Source: Cordilura impudica
Taxonomy: Eukaryota > Arthropoda > Insecta > Diptera > Scathophagidae
DNA: 64,000 bases
Reading direction: 5' to 3'
NCBI GenBank assembly: GCA_963682025.1
Contig: OY821518.1
Span: forward strand, 125,450,800-125,514,799
Every line of letters begins with the position of its first letter. Position 1 is the stretch's first letter. Both the position numbers and the translations under genes were made by a program. The notes beneath the pieces are model-generated. The model was given only the letters and a program-made list of their open reading frames with translations. It ran no database searches and was not told the origin of the DNA. Shown piece by piece: positions 1-11,137 of this stretch.

Positions 1-49
1 TTTTAAACAAATATTTGTTTTTTTTTTATATAAAAGTTGTGATGTCTCC
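1..49. other. AT-rich edge, nothing recognised
   Basis: Short T-rich stretch before the first MITE. I see no motif in it. Confidence 0.5.
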
Positions 50-53
50 TTAA

Positions 54-435
54 CCCTTTAATGCCCGATGTTGCAACATTTTAGTCCCGTAATTTTTATT
101 TCTTCTCCTACGGCTATTGATAGAGATCATGTGCGAGCTAATCTTATTTGAATGCACATGTAAAATTTTTTTTCTGCACGAAGTGAGTTTACAAATAATC
201 ACAAAAAAAAGTAATAAAGATAATTAAAAGTTTAATTTTAAATGCTTAAAAATATTGTTTAAGGGTACGAAAATTAGAAAAAAAAAATTTTAAAATACTT
301 TTAGATGGCGGTCAGTCATTTTTCGAACACATAGGACTTTGATATTGATATCAATTCATATTTAGGTCTAAACTAACAACTACACAAACTTGAAAAATGT
401 TTAACCACGCCCCAATTAATTCGGGCATGAAAGGG
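54..435. mobile_element. piggyBac-like MITE, 382 bp
   Basis: The left end reads CCCTTTAATGCCCGA after TTAA (50-53). The right end is its inverted partner, TTCGGGCATGAAAGGG, followed by TTAA (436-439). The termini match over about 15 bases with one mismatch. A TTAA target duplication and ends starting CCCTTT are typical of the piggyBac superfamily. There is no coding capacity, so it would depend on a transposase elsewhere. Superfamily assignment rests on ends and target only. Confidence 0.72.
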
Positions 436-439
436 TTAA

Positions 440-2213
440 TTATATGCATTACTGCTATAAATCATATTTAAAAATCTGGGTCACAACTTTCTCCATATTA
501 ATTTGTATGATGTAATTACCATTTATTTTTAATATTAAGGAGTTAAATTAACTATACTGGAACAAATTTTACCAAAATCATAGACATTTTGTTTAATTTA
601 TTTAAAGCTAACATATTAAAATTAAGTCCCTAATGAGTTGCACGGAGCTGTACATACAAATTATATAAAATTAAAATTTTTTAATTAAACAATTTTATCT
701 CTAGAAAAAAACTATTTTAAAATTTTAATGATAAACTTACGTCTCTTTGAGAAACAGGTTAATTAATCCACGTTTTTTTTTTATAAATATTTGGTGACAA
801 TAGAAATTTAAAATTTTATTTTTTAGTGGGCGTGGCACCTCCCATATAAAATGAACTCATGTATATTGTTTTTAGGTTAAAACTACACTCTTTTTAATCC
901 ATTGATAATAACAATACTCGTATTATCTTGTTCTATCTTTATTTCAAAAGTTTTTTTACATTTCTTGCAGCTGCTTTCTGTTATTGAAATGTTTATTTAA
1001 CAATTCATATTTTAATTCAACTAGTCTACATATGTATGTAAAGCGTCCGATAGCATGTGATATTATTTTGTTTTAGCGACTTCATAAACCATATATTAAA
1101 GGTATATTTGATCGAATTCAGAAACCATTTAAACTAGTGATGATCGTAAATATGTTAATTATGTTTAAACACAGCAATGTAAATTTACGTAAATTAAAGT
1201 ATTTTTACAAAAAACAGAGCATTTCATAAAAAAAAAACTGTTGAATTTAATTAAAAATTTTATAAAAGAAATTTCCACACCTGTTAACCAGCAAATATAC
1301 TTAATTTTTTTTCTAAATTTGTAAATGTGTGTTAACACATTTTTGCAATAAACAAAGAACATAATTAACCCTAAATGAATTTCCTAAATTATAAACATTT
1401 AACACACACGCACACACAGCCTAGCAAGCAAATCAAATAGCTTAGCATTGTAAGGTAGGAGGCTCTTGTCATGTATACTTTTTTCTTCTTTTTTTTTTTG
1501 AAACATGCATTCATGTAGACTGTCTTTCGTGGCTAACTACGTACTTAACAGCCTGGATATTCATGGCTCATGGGCATTAAGTCGTTTGTCTCATTTATAT
1601 GAAAACAAAATTAAAAAAACAACATTATAATGATGACCATCATTAATACATGTTGAAATGTTGCTTGGACACTTGTGAACCACATAATAACGACGGTGGC
1701 TATGACCACAATAATTATGTTAAACTATACAAAAAGCACATTATACTAAAGCCATAAAGAATTGATTTCTTATGACGGTCAATTAAGGCGACGGTAACAG
1801 ATGTCTTTTGTGCGTGTGTGCGTGTTTTTTTTTTTCTTTCTTTTGGCTAAATGAAAATTATATCTTTGGTAACAAGTATGTGATTGATCGAAATGTTTAC
1901 AAAAAAGAAAAAGGTTATTGATTTGCAAACCGGAAACTTTAATTAAGTGGCCACAAATGATGAGAGGACAAATATGCAAATAATTATGGAATAAAAAAGG
2001 AGGAGGATGATAAACATACACCGTTATCACGGTCTGAAGGTATATTAAAACAAACTGAGAGGGAACATTCCAATTCCGATCAAATATAATGTTACCAAAG
2101 AATACATATTATCAGCGATTTCTTTGGGAAAAATTAGTTCATATAATTTTGTTGTATCTTATATCATAAATTTACCTTATATAACAAATTTTGCTATAGT
2201 CGAAATATTATAT
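440..2213. other. Unassigned AT-rich DNA
   Basis: No coding region or repeat boundary is convincing here. A GC-richer patch near 825-845 (GGGCGTGGC) resembles the internal text of family E Helitrons at 62-63 kb, so an old, unrecognisable Helitron piece is possible. Short runs of T and A make up much of the rest. Confidence 0.4.
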
Positions 2214-2395
2214 TATTGATGTGTAAACATCTATACGCGCTGGGGAGTAAACTTCTATTTCACAATACAATCACAAAAACAGCGTAACATGTGAGCGTAA
2301 GAAAACGCAGTGTAAGAAAAAATCGGTGTGATTTATGACTGTGTTGGTGAAAAAATTATAATACGTAATAACCTGTTTGAAAATGCAAAATGAAA
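2214..2395 (+). mobile_element. Family B Helentron-like element B1, 5' part
   Basis: The subterminal motif GATGTGTAAACATCT lies at 2218-2232, followed by the family B 5' block, including CACAATACAATCACAAAAAC. The element continues after the A1 insertion: both flanks (2380-2396 and from about 9857) are the same GAAAAATAAA-type text, and the matching 3' end lies at 10653-10695 in the same orientation. B1 is therefore the outermost layer of the nest. It has no coding capacity. Confidence 0.65.
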
Positions 2396-2523
2396 AATAA
2401 ATCAGTAAGAAAATTATAGTCGGTCTAGACCGACTATACGATACCCTATACCATGCGTTTAGAGACCCTATTTCTCAGGCCCAACTAACTGGATATAAAA
2501 AATAAGCATACACCAAATTTGAG

Positions 2524-2556
<33 letters not shown>

Positions 2557-3043
2557 GGCTGCAGATATGAAAAAGTTCATATCGGTTGCTATATCTATAT
2601 GGGGACTAGGCCCAAAAATGGACCGATCCTGACCATGTCACTTATATTTTGCAAAAATATATACAAACAAAATTTGAGAAGAATCAGTGCAATATTTTTG
2701 TTTTTGATAGATTTAAGTGAAGATCGGGAAGCAGCTCTTTATGGGGCCTATGACTAAGAGTTCTCCCATAGGGAGCATTTTTGGACTACTGATTAGTGGA
2801 TGTAATAAACACATACAAACCCAATTTGACTAAGATTTATATGATAATTTGGATCTTATGGCAATTTAAGTCGATTTAATAGGGGTCATTTGTATGGGGG
2901 CTAGGTCTGAACATGGACCGCTTCTCACCAATTTTAACAGCATTCATCCTATGGCCGATAAAAGCTTATATACCAAATTTCATCAAAATACATTCATATT
3001 TGTGATATGCAGTTTGATTACAAGGTTTACATGGACACACAGA
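2396..3043 (-). mobile_element. Family A Helentron-like element A1, 3' segment
   Basis: On the minus strand this is the 3' part of a family A copy. The hairpin at 2416-2437 is ATAGTCGGTCT followed directly by its complement. It is preceded by the terminal CTTACTT-type sequence, which is slightly mutated here. The copy runs to CACACAGA at 3043, where the Transib-like element T2 interrupts it. It resumes at the (GGAC)n tract at 9750. Confidence 0.75.
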
Positions 3044-3300
3044 ATAAGTCTGGAACTTCTAAACTGTTGGCTGGATTGGAATAGTATATTCTAGGCGATT
3101 GTAGTCAATGATATAGGCTTTCAAAATGTTTATTTTCGAGATACCCTGTTGTAACACAGGGTGAGATACAGGGTGCCAAAGTCGACCACCTCGAGGTGGA
3201 AAATGCTTTCAAAGCTTTTAACTTTTATAAATATGAAGTGATTTTTACGTTTTTTAAATTTTTCCAATAACCATTAAATTATTAACAAAAAACTTGCTTA

Positions 3301-3808
3301 TACTATGTTCTCACTGCAGCTAAATCCGCATTTGACTCGCTTTATAGTGGATTTAATTAAAGCTGGTAAATTTTTGGGTATATAAATACTGTCAAAATAA
3401 AACCCTCGCTTTAGCTAAATCGAGAATAAATCCAACAGAAATCAGGGATGTATTGTGCAATTCGCCGCAAAATGAACAAATTTACAACGCTGCAGCAGAA
3501 AATTTGCATCATTTTACGACTGTGTATTTTCATTTACAACAAAACAAAACAAAAATTCATAAATAAAAGCAGCAAGTGAGTATAGCAAAGAATTGTTTAA
3601 TTAAAAAATTATTTATTTGCCTTTATTTCACTTTTAACTTTTTTTTTCGCAAAATTTTTCTCCAAAACAAAAACTATTAAAATGTAAATAAACAATTCGT
3701 TCGAACAGCTGTGCAGCAACTGTCAAACTAAAGCTACAAATTGTAGTGAGAACGGTGGAGATTAGAAAATAAAGCTAATGCGGATTTAGCTGCAGTGAGA
3801 ACGTAGTA
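3301..3808. mobile_element. 508-bp MITE, Harbinger-like
   Basis: The terminal inverted repeats span about 32 bp and begin TACTAYGTTCTCACTGCAGC on both ends, with one mismatch. TTA precedes the element at 3298-3300 and follows it at 3809-3811. The other arm of T2 keeps the empty site (around 9459-9470) with a single TTA. A 3-bp TWA duplication fits PIF/Harbinger. The same bases can also be read as an 8-bp duplication TTATACTA, which would suggest hAT but leaves less symmetric ends. No coding region. Confidence 0.7.
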
Positions 3809-5289
3809 TTATACTACCTAGTTATCGCTTATGGTTTAAAAAATATTTGATTTTAAAAATCAACATTTGAACTTTTCACCAAATTCTTTCTTGGTTTTTC
3901 GCAAATAACATTTTTATTAAAATAGACAAAAAATATCTAAAAATATGTAGCGATGGGCAGTACTTTTTAAAAAAATACGCTGAAGTATTTTTTGAATTAT
4001 TTCAAACCGTTTAGTGAGCACAAAATCTTAAAGTTGACTTTTTGAATCAGGTTCTAAAAATTGCAATTTTTTGCCAAAAAATACCCTTCATTCTTTCACT
4101 TTTTTGTCACAACCTTGGTAAAACATGTATATATTTTTCTACATATTTTAAAAGAATATGCTTCAGGAATGGTAGTAAGTGAAATTTTTAATATTTTTGG
4201 ACATGCACCCTACGTCCAGCATTGGACGAAATTGGGCAATTTTTAAAAAAAAAACTAAGTTTTAAAAGTTAACACAAAAATATCCGCTCGATTTCTTCAA
4301 ATATTTCACCACAGTATTAAAGCTCCAAATATTTTTATTTATTTGCCGCAATAAAATTCACCGCCATTACATAAACGTGGTCAGGAGGGCTTAAATGGTG
4401 AAAAAAGTCAAATTTTCATACGAATTTTTTTTGTTAACATAAAAAACATATTAAGATTAGCTATTTTTATATTTTGTTTATTGATTCACAACGGCATTTA
4501 AATTATCTAAAAAACTTCAAAAAATCATTTTGATAACGTTAATAGTTTTTGAGATATTTATATTCAAATTTCAGAAAAAAATATAGAAAACTATGGTTTT
4601 TCGTTTTTTTTTTGGTTTTTTGGTAAAGTGTTCCCAAAATTTTTGAATTTTACTTATTATTATATATATTGTTAAAGAAGACATATTTATCTATTCAACG
4701 ACATATAACATGTCTATCAAATATATTGCACCATGCTGAAATAATGACCCAAAACCACACTCCACAGGCAAAAATTTAGCTATTTCTCTATTTGTTCATA
4801 TAAATGGTCATTTACATAGTGAATGACATATTTTTTTATTGTTTTTTGGTAAAGGGTTACATACGTTTTTATTACTTCAAATAATTTTAATATCTTTTCA
4901 AAGAAGGTATAATTATAAGTTAATGGTGTATGAAATATTTACCTAATGAGTTTCAACTGATCATAAAATTGCCCGAAACTCTGATGCTGATTTTATACAA
5001 AAAAAAAAAAAAAACTGGTATAAAGCCCATGCCTAAGATATTTTCATTATTAAATAACAAATATAACAAAATTTTTTTTAATGAGTATTTTTTTATTTGA
5101 TTTATAAAAGGCTTAAAATTACATAACAATCAAATATATCAAAAGAAATATCAAAAGATAAAAGATGTTTTATATCCATAGCTTCGGAATCATCATTTTC
5201 TATTTCAAGACTTATTTTTGGTAACCATTTTGTTCTTATGGAGTATATTACTGGATCTGATGATATCAATAACTATTCCATTAAATCGG

Positions 5290-6017
5290 AATTTTGGGCT
5301 TCTTTTCTTGTATTAAAAAGGTCTAAAGTGTTTGACATCTCTGTTTCTAGCTTCTTGTGCTTCTTCAGTCAGTTCTCCCAATGCATTCTTTGTCACTAAG
5401 CTTTGTGTTGTAATTTTGTCTTCCTTTGTGTACTCAAATCGGATTGGCCGACATAGAAACTTAGATCCGGGTGTTAAATTACTCCAATGTCCTGATATTC
5501 TCTCTAAAAAATTTCATAAAAATTTCACATTAGATGGTAGAATTTTATTTTTTGTTTCCTTTATCAAATCTTTTTCTTTGAGAGCTTTTCTCAAAATACC
5601 ATATTTATTTCTTGTCAATCCCAAATTTAAAATAGGAGCTAACGCATCCACTTCTGTAAACGATGTTGACGATTTTGGCGTTGAAATACTTTGCACCATA
5701 CGCTTCAACCGCTTAGGAGATGCAGTTGGTAACACATCTACAATTTTAGCAGCTTCCTTTAGTTGCGTGCGTGTCAAGGCTGATTTAAAGGAATCCTTAA
5801 TTTCATTAGGCGAATGGTTACTAATGATTTCTTCTTGTTTTTTCTTTTTTGTCCTTGATTGAACATTTTCGTAGTCCTTTTTAGATCGACCAAATGCCTT
5901 TTTCTCAATTTGTACTGTGAGGCCCGTTTTCAACCATTCTTCATTTTTAGTTTTTTGAAAAGATACTAAAATTATTTGAAGTAATAAAAACGTATGTAAC
6001 CCTTTACCAAAAAACAA
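5290..6017 (-). pseudogene. Transib-type transposase relic of T2
   Basis: The minus strand encodes a protein relic related to the one at 22858-24522. Shared stretches include SPKRLKRM / SPLRLQRI and NKYGILRKAL / EKYEILRASL. Past the open stretch (6017 to 5514) the same strand still reads CRPIRFEYTKE and then GELTEEAQEARNRDVKHF near 5310-5370, after a frame change. In Transib/RAG1-like transposases the latter motif holds the last catalytic glutamate (family knowledge). The centre with both catalytic aspartates is missing, so this is an internal-deletion derivative. A lysine- and serine-rich segment lies near the N-terminal side. It cannot encode a working transposase. Confidence 0.68.
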
Positions 6018-6120
6018 TAAAAAAAATCATGTGAGTCCGATCACAAGGGAGATGTGTAAACATCTAATAATTAAAGAAAACATCAACATCATATTTTCCA
6101 GTGCATAAAAAATAAGTCGA

Positions 6121-7203
6121 TTATGCTGTTTTCTGAAATTCAATTGATGTTTTCTGAAATGCAATCGATGTTTTCTGAAATTCAATTGATGTTTTCTGAT
6201 ACACAATTAATGTTCTCAGCAATTCAAATAATGCTTTTTGAAATTCAATTGATGTTTTCTGAAATTCTATTTATGTTTTCTGAAATTCAAATGATGTTTT
6301 CTGAAATACAATTGCTGTTTTCTGAAATACAATTGATGTTTTCTGAAATTCTATTGATGTTTTCTGAAATTTAATTGATGTTTTCTGAAACTCGAATGAT
6401 GTTTTTTGAAATTATATTGATGTTTTCTGAAATTCTATTTATGTTTTCTGAAATTCAAATTATGTTTTCTGAAACTCGAATGATGTTTTCTGAAATTCTA
6501 TTTATGTTTTCTGAAATTCAATTGATGTTTTCTGAAATACAATTGATGTTTTCTGAAATACAATTGATTTTTTCTGAAATTCTATTGATGTTTTCTGAAA
6601 TTCTATTTATGTTTTCTGAAATTCAAATGATGTTTTCTGAAATACAATTGATGTTTTCTGAAATACAATTGATGTTTTCTGAAATTCTATTGATGTTTTC
6701 TGAAATTTAATTGATGTTTTCTGAAACTCGAATGATGTTTTTTGAAATTATATTGATGTTTTCTGAAATTCTATTTATGTTTTCTGAAATTCAAATTATG
6801 TTTTCTGAAACTCGAATGGTGTTTTCTGAAATTCTATTTATGTTTTCTGAAATTCAATTGATGTTTTCTGAAATACAATTGATGTTTTCTGAAATACAAT
6901 TGATGTTTTCTGAAATTATATTGATGGTTTCTGAAATACAATTGATGTTTTCTGAAATTCTATTGATGTTTTCTGAAATTCAATTGATGTTTTCTGAAAC
7001 TCAAATGATGTTTTCTGAAATTATATTGATGTTTTCTGAAATTCTGTTTATGTTTTCTGAAATTCGAGTGATGTTTTCTGAAATTCTATTGATGTTTTCT
7101 GAAATTCAATTGATGTTTTCTGAAATTATATTGATGGTTTCTGAAATACAATTGATGTTTTCTGAAATACAATTGATGTTTTTTGAAAGACAATTGGAAA
7201 ATG
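6121..7203. repeat. 21-bp minisatellite inside B2
   Basis: About 51 tandem copies of a unit close to TTCTGAAATTCAATTGATGT plus one T. As the period is 21, one frame stays open as a heptad resembling MFSEIQL, giving apparent proteins of 83, 111 and 165 residues broken only by TAA variants. The same unit in the same orientation relative to the element occurs in B4 (16060-18510). I read it as satellite, not coding. Confidence 0.9.
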
Positions 7204-7400
7204 TTTAGAAAAGAACATATCATAATTTTTTCACAAATATAATCAGATAAAGTCACACCGATTTACACTTCAGCTCACACCGATGTGTTACGCTGTTTTT
7301 GCGATTGTATTGTGAAATACAAATTTACCCCCCTGCGCGTATAGATGTTTACACATCAAAAATATTCAAAGGCTAGAGTTCTTATTAAATGATGAACTCA

Positions 7401-7781
7401 TCTATAATATTAATAGGCTAGGCGATTTCTTGTGACCGATGTTTTGTTCCACCGTTTTAGCCCGATTTTGATCAAACTATATTATTTGAAAGGTATTTCT
7501 TTTTAGCCGTTTTGTAGATTTACAGATTTTTAAATTTTTTCCTTTATTTTGAGTAAATTGCATTTATATTTGCTACTAACACATACATAAAATTATACAA
7601 TGCTATGTGTGTGTTTATTAAATTTGTTAACGTGTTTGTAATAAAAATGAATTTGTTTTTTGTTTTGTGTTGATTTGTGAATTGGCTTTAATTGATTAGC
7701 ATACCTTTAGGGTCTTCATTTAATGAAAAAATAAAATTTCCTAGAATTTGCATTCGAATTTCGAGGGCTGGAATCTGCTTG
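7401..7781 (+). mobile_element. Family C Helitron, copy C1
   Basis: Starts with TCTATAATATTAATAGG directly after A. It ends past a CGAATTTCGAGG hairpin half with CTTG where other copies have CTAG. Length and internal text match C3-C6. It lies between the two 5' ends of B2. Confidence 0.75.
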
Positions 7782-8299
7782 TTTAAATTATTAGAAGAAA
7801 TCTAAACTATTCAATTTTCTATATGAAGAAAAAATAGTTTTTAAATAAAACACAATATAATCATATAGGCATAATAAATTTTTGCAAACATTAACCAGAA
7901 TCTAAAATATTATAAAAAAAATTTAATTTAAATTTACGAATTGTTCTATACTATTTTCAGCAGTTCACTTCATTTGAAAGCTCTGGTATCCCTGGTTTAA
8001 CAATCTGGCTACAAAGTTAACATCTGTTTTATTTTTTGAAGTTGGCAACTCGAAATCAGATGTTTGTATAAATTTGTATGATTTTGTGAGATTTGTGAGA
8101 TTTTTTGAGTGGTAGCAAGCGATAGTTATTGTGTTTATTAATTAAATATAAAAATAATAAAAGTGAAATTTATTAAAATAGAATGTTACAAACAATAAAA
8201 AAAGTGTTAAAAACACGAGTTACTTAGGTTTGTCTCTCCTACCACAATTCCAATTTCGAATGCATTGGGTAATTGCCCATGAACAGTTTCTCTTAAAAA
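7782..8299. other. Low-copy DNA between the two 5' ends of B2
   Basis: About 520 bases with no match to other parts of the window. It holds a T/G-rich patch near 8060-8110 and an AT-rich run ending in short open text. It may be DNA picked up when two neighbouring B copies were mobilised together. No coding region is evident. Confidence 0.4.
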
Positions 8300-9749
8300 T
8301 ATTTTTTCACCAATACAATCATAAGTCACACAGCGTTATCTCCTTCAGCTCACACCGATATAAGTTACGCTGTTTTTGTGATTGTATTGTGAAATAGAAA
8401 TTTACCCACCTGCGCGTATAGATGTTTACACATCAAAAATATGCCATTCACTATGTAAATGACCATTTATATGAACAAATAGAGAAATAGCTAAATTTTT
8501 GCCTGTGGAGTGTGGTTTGGGGTCATTATTTCAGCATGTTGCAATATATTTGATAGACATGTTATATATCGTTGAATAGATAAGTATGTCCTCTTTAACA
8601 ATATATATAACAATAAGTAAAATTCAAAAATTTTGGGAACACTTTACCAAAAAAACCAAAAAAAAAAACGAAAACCATAGTTTTTCTATATTTTTTCTGA
8701 AATTTGAATATAAATATCTCAAAAACTATTAACGTTATCAAAATGAATTTATGAAGTGTTTTACATAATTTAAATGCCGTTCTGAATCAATAAACAAAAT
8801 AATAAAATAACTAATCTCAATATGTTTTTTATGTTAACAAAAAAAATTCGTATGAAAATTTGACCTTTTTCACCATTTAAGCCCTCCTGACCACGTTTAT
8901 GTAACGGCGGTGAATTTTATTGCGGCAAATAAATAAAAATATTTGGAGCTTTAATACTGCGGTGAAATATTTGAAGAAATCGAGCGGATATTTTTGTATT
9001 AACTTTTAAAACTTAGTTTTTTTTTTTTAAATTGCCCAATTTCGTCCAATGCTGGACGTAGGGTGCATGTCCAAAAATATTAAAAATTTCACTTACAACC
9101 ATTCTTGAAGTACATTCTTCTAAAATATGTAGACAAATATATACATGTTTTACCAAGGTTGTGAGAAAAAAGTGAAAGAATGAAGAGTATATTTTGGCAA
9201 AAAATTGCAATTTTTAGAACCTGATTCAAAAAGTCAACTTTAAGATTTTGTGCTCACTAAACGGTTTGAAATAATTCAAAAAATACTTCAGCGTATTTTT
9301 TTAAAAAGTACTGGCTATCGCTACATATTTTTAGATTTTTTTTTTGTCTATTTTAATAAAAATGTTATTTGCGAAAAACCAAGAAAGAATTTGGTGAAAA
9401 GTTCAAATGTTGATTTTTAAAATCAAATATTTTTTAAACCGTAAGCGATAACTAGGTAGTATAAGCAAGTTTTTTGTTAACAATTTAATGGTTATAGGAA
9501 AAATTTAAAAAACGTAAAAAGCACTTCATATTTATAAAAGTTAAAAGCTTTGAAAGCATTTTCCACTTCGAGGTGGTCGACTTTGGCACCCTGTAGCTCA
9601 CCCTGTGTTACAACAGGGTATCTCAAAAATAAATATTTTGAAAGCCTATATCCTTGACTACAATCGCCTGGAATATACTATTCCAATCCAACCAATAGTT
9701 TAGAAGTTCCAGACTTATTACCACTTTTTTTTGGTTTTGAACCACTGTG

Positions 9750-9856
9750 CGGACGGACGGACGGACGGACATCGTTAAATCGAATCAGATAGTGATTCTG
9801 ATTCGATCGGTCTAGGTTAAATATTTTTGGTAGTTACAAAAAGCAGCACAAAGTCA
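9750..9856 (-). mobile_element. Family A element A1, remaining 5'-side segment
   Basis: Resumes with (GGAC)n and the family text ATTCTGATTCGATCGG. It stops at CACAAAGTCA without the usual terminal CCACATAGTGGTATAGGG, so about 40 bases of the 5' end are deleted. Confidence 0.7.
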
Positions 9857-10520
9857 GAAATAAGAAATGATAAATGAAATATAAATATGAAAATTAAAAT
9901 AAAAAAAGTACAAAATAAAAAACGAAAAATTAAAAACGCAAAATGAAAAATGAAAAATAAAAAGGAAAAATAAGAAATGAAAAATGAAAAATATAAATAA
10001 AAAATAAAAATGAAAAATAGAAAATAAAAACTAAAAAATTAAATATGAAAAACGCAAAATAAAATATGAAAAATAAAAATTGAAAAATTAAAAATGAAAA
10101 GTAAAAAATTAAAAATTAAAAATAAAAAATTTAAATTAAAATGAAAAACGAAAAATGCAAAATGAAAAATGAAAAATAAAAAATGAAAAATAAAAAATAA
10201 AAATGAAAAATAAAAAATAAAAAATAAAAAATGAAAAATGAAAAACGCAAAATGAAAAATGAAAAATGAGAAATGACAAATAAAAAATAAAAAAATTAAA
10301 AATTAAAAAAATGAAAAATAAAAAATGAGATATGAAAAATAAAAAAAAAAATTTAATATGAAAAATATAAAATAAAAACAAAAAATTTAAAATTAAAAAT
10401 TAAAATTTAAAAACAAAAAATGAGAAATGAAAAATTAAAAATGAAAAATAAAAATTGAAAAATAAAAACAAAAAAAAAAATATGAAAAATATAAAATAAA
10501 AGCGAAAAATTAAAGATTAA
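9857..10520. repeat. Degenerate (GAAAAATAAAAAAT)-type array of B1
   Basis: Roughly 660 bases of A-rich units built from GAAAAAT, AAAAAT and CGCAAAAT. The same text begins before A1 (2380-2396). This array is therefore the internal tandem repeat of B1, analogous to the 21-bp array in B2 and B4. Confidence 0.75.
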
Positions 10521-10695
10521 CCGGTTGGAACAATATATTATAATAATTATTTTTATATTAGCAGAGCTCCTGGAGTTGATTGATATAAGTGATACATAGA
10601 CGACGCTTTCTGTTTGATTTTAAAAAAATGTCATAAAAAAACTTTAACTACTAGATGTTTACACATCTCCCCTGTGATCGGACTCACATGATTTT
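10521..10695 (+). mobile_element. Family B element B1, 3' end
   Basis: Contains GATACATAGACGACGCTTTC, shared with B5. It is followed by AGATGTTTACACATC (10653-10667), the hairpin TGTGATCGGACTCACA (10673-10688) and a T run. It pairs with the 5' end at 2218. Confidence 0.68.
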
Positions 10696-11137
10696 TTTTT
10701 TTTATAAGGTTTTAAAAGTTGAAAAAAGTCGTATTTTCATAATTCTTTTTTGAAGATACGAATAATGTTGGATCATTTATTTTATATACACGTTATAGCA
10801 TAATATTTGAAGAATCTTTGAAAAGATTTTCAATCAAAAATTGTAATAAATAAGTCTGTGACAGCGAATCTCCGGAGGCGTTGTTATTTTGCGGTGAATA
10901 TCACAACTCGTTACCCGATCATGTGAAATAAAAAATCGAAATGCGTTTAATGCGTTAAGTGACATGTACCCTGAGGTAGTGATGAAGAGTTTTTATACAT
11001 TTTTCCTTTTTTTTTTGGCAGCACTTTGAAGTGAAAACACAATTTTTGCTATAAAATTTCGGGAATATGTTGTTAAAAAATTGGGAAGAAAATGGAAAAT
11101 AAAAAAAAACTCTTCGTGGTTACCTGATGATTTATGT
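10696..11137. other. Unassigned DNA
   Basis: No repeat boundary or coding region is recognised. A GC-richer island near 10860-10925 (CTCCGGAGGCGTTG) stands out from the AT-rich surroundings. Confidence 0.4.

Larger units (their letters stand above)
6027..8441 (-). mobile_element. Family B Helentron-like element B2, with two 5' ends
   Basis: The minus-strand 3' end lies at about 6027: hairpin TGTGAGTCCGATCACA at 6030-6045 and subterminal motif GATGTGTAAACATCT at 6051-6065. The outer 5' motif lies at 8420-8434. A second complete 5' end sits at 7343-7357. The inverted arm of T2 (around 4826-4842) is the empty site: host sequence is rejoined exactly at a run of T if 6027-8441 is removed, with no clear target duplication. 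This fits Helentron-type insertion into T tracts. It carries the 21-bp array (6121-7203) and Helitron C1. No replication/helicase gene is present. Confidence 0.68.
3044..9749 (-). mobile_element. Transib-like element T2 with ~1.35-kb inverted arms
   Basis: The left arm (3044-4902) and right arm (5958-6026 plus 8442-9718) are inverted copies. Without inserts they are about 1348 and 1346 bp. They flank about 1.05 kb holding a Transib-type transposase relic. The right end finishes in CACTGTG (9743-9749), the inverse of CACAGTG, followed by CGGAC of the host (GGAC)n tract. The left end has lost its last ~30 bases, so no target duplication remains there. Nested inside are a 508-bp MITE (3301-3808) and element B2 (about 6027-8441). 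Transib elements normally have short terminal repeats, so kilobase arms are unusual. Family assignment comes from the coding relic and the heptamer. Confidence 0.7.

Noticed and set aside
6121..7203. CRISPR-like array
   Set aside because: Short regular repeats, but no unique spacers; units are contiguous 21-mers, and the genome is eukaryotic by content.
10136..10381. Phenylalanine-rich 81-codon membrane-like protein on the minus strand
   Set aside because: It is a translation of the A-rich array in B1; composition alone makes it look hydrophobic.
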